From: Bacillota bacterium
GTDB taxonomy: Bacteria > Bacillota > Negativicutes > DSM-13327
NCBI GenBank assembly: GCA_017889585.1
Contig: JAGFZX010000018.1
Location: forward strand, 1 to 63,374
DNA: 63,374 nucleotides
Direction of reading: 5' to 3'
Positions 63,196-63,374 of this stretch are shown piece after piece. Below the pieces are notes generated by a model, which was given only the letters and a program-made list of their open reading frames with translations, searched no databases and was not told where the DNA came from. The translations under genes were made by a program, and so were the position numbers. Position 1 is the first letter of the stretch. Each line of letters begins with the position of its first letter.

Positions 63196-63374
63196 TCGTG
63201 GGTAAAACGGTGATTGTCAAATAGGCAGTTCTCCTGACTCTGGATCATCGCTTGCCCAAACCTTCCCAAGACTTTCGTCTCAGTGGTATACCTTGGGTTT
63301 GCTCCTCATTACAGTGGCGGGACCGCGCCGGCATTTCACCGGTCTTCCCTATTAAGCCCCGAAGGGCACCTATC
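63196..63374 (-). ncRNA. Cobalamin (AdoCbl) riboswitch upstream of cbiK, 5' edge at the window end
   Basis: On the minus strand the conserved elements occur in order: GGTGCC at the window edge, AATAGGGAA (63345-63353), GCCACTGT (63311-63318) and the B12-box form AGTCAGGAGAACTGCC (63224-63239). The P1 closing stem may extend past the window. Cobalamin binding should cause early termination at the hairpins downstream and lower cbiK expression. Confidence 0.92.

Noticed and set aside
1-63374. CRISPR arrays, prophage or integrative element boundaries
   Set aside because: No regularly spaced repeats, integrase or phage structural genes were seen. The only mobile-element sequence is the dead IS3 fragment.

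Overview
The window looks like a chromosome segment of a low-GC, diderm member of the Firmicutes, most like Negativicutes of the Sporomusa/Pelosinus type. This is inferred from strong GGAGG ribosome binding sites and Firmicutes-style gene families occurring together with an RND pump and periplasmic adaptors, which need an outer membrane. No rRNA, tRNA or CRISPR array was seen.

Layout. 1-7,016: a lone efflux adaptor, an M23 peptidase, and an RND pump plus adaptor next to a TetR repressor; both TetR-side promoters carry related palindromes. 7,398-11,879: an orphan sensor kinase followed by a TctB-TctA-TctC tripartite tricarboxylate-type transporter. 12,017-13,069: a degenerate HD-GYP protein. 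13,459-15,585: a molybdopterin oxidoreductase. 15,732-22,086: the most interesting part, a nine-gene minus-strand operon that I recognise as a Sao-type organometal-handling system: a thioredoxin-like CPCC protein, a CSC-motif permease, a lipoprotein ending Cys-Cys-Asn, two substrate-binding proteins, an ABC permease and ATPase, a DsrE-like protein and a MerB-like lyase. The lyase reading frame is broken by one UGA, continues in frame for 43 residues with MerB-like sequence, and the UGA is followed after 11 nt by a stem-loop. I read it as a selenocysteine codon lying at the position of the catalytic Cys159 of MerB.

22,598-29,710: chemotaxis and cyclic-di-GMP signalling genes (CheV, two chemoreceptors, EAL-HDOD, GGDEF). 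29,969-39,477: a self-contained chemosensory cluster (two CheW, receptor, CheB, CheR-TPR, CheA-REC, a receiver, a stand-alone HisKA protein, an NtrC-type regulator) with no flagellar genes. It resembles 'alternative cellular function' systems whose output is transcription. It is flanked on both sides by copies of a two-hairpin repeat, and by an IS3 remnant on the right.

40,277-41,560: a Cys-rich iron-sulfur protein. 41,823-54,364: a sugar-acid catabolic cluster (GntP permease, Zn-dependent dehydrogenase, two FGGY kinases, two 2-hydroxyacid dehydrogenases, HAD phosphatase, KDPG-type aldolase, 6-phosphogluconate dehydrogenase) with a divergent RpiR regulator. 54,631-58,060: an exported M20 peptidase, UV damage endonuclease and a YitT membrane protein. 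58,299-58,472: debris of an ATP-grasp gene. 58,647-61,678: a fur/zur-znuACB-type metal uptake operon. 61,909-63,374: an exported CbiK-type cobaltochelatase behind a cobalamin riboswitch and two tandem terminators. Metal and metalloid handling (organometal, zinc, cobalt) recurs, but the loci are separate transcription units.
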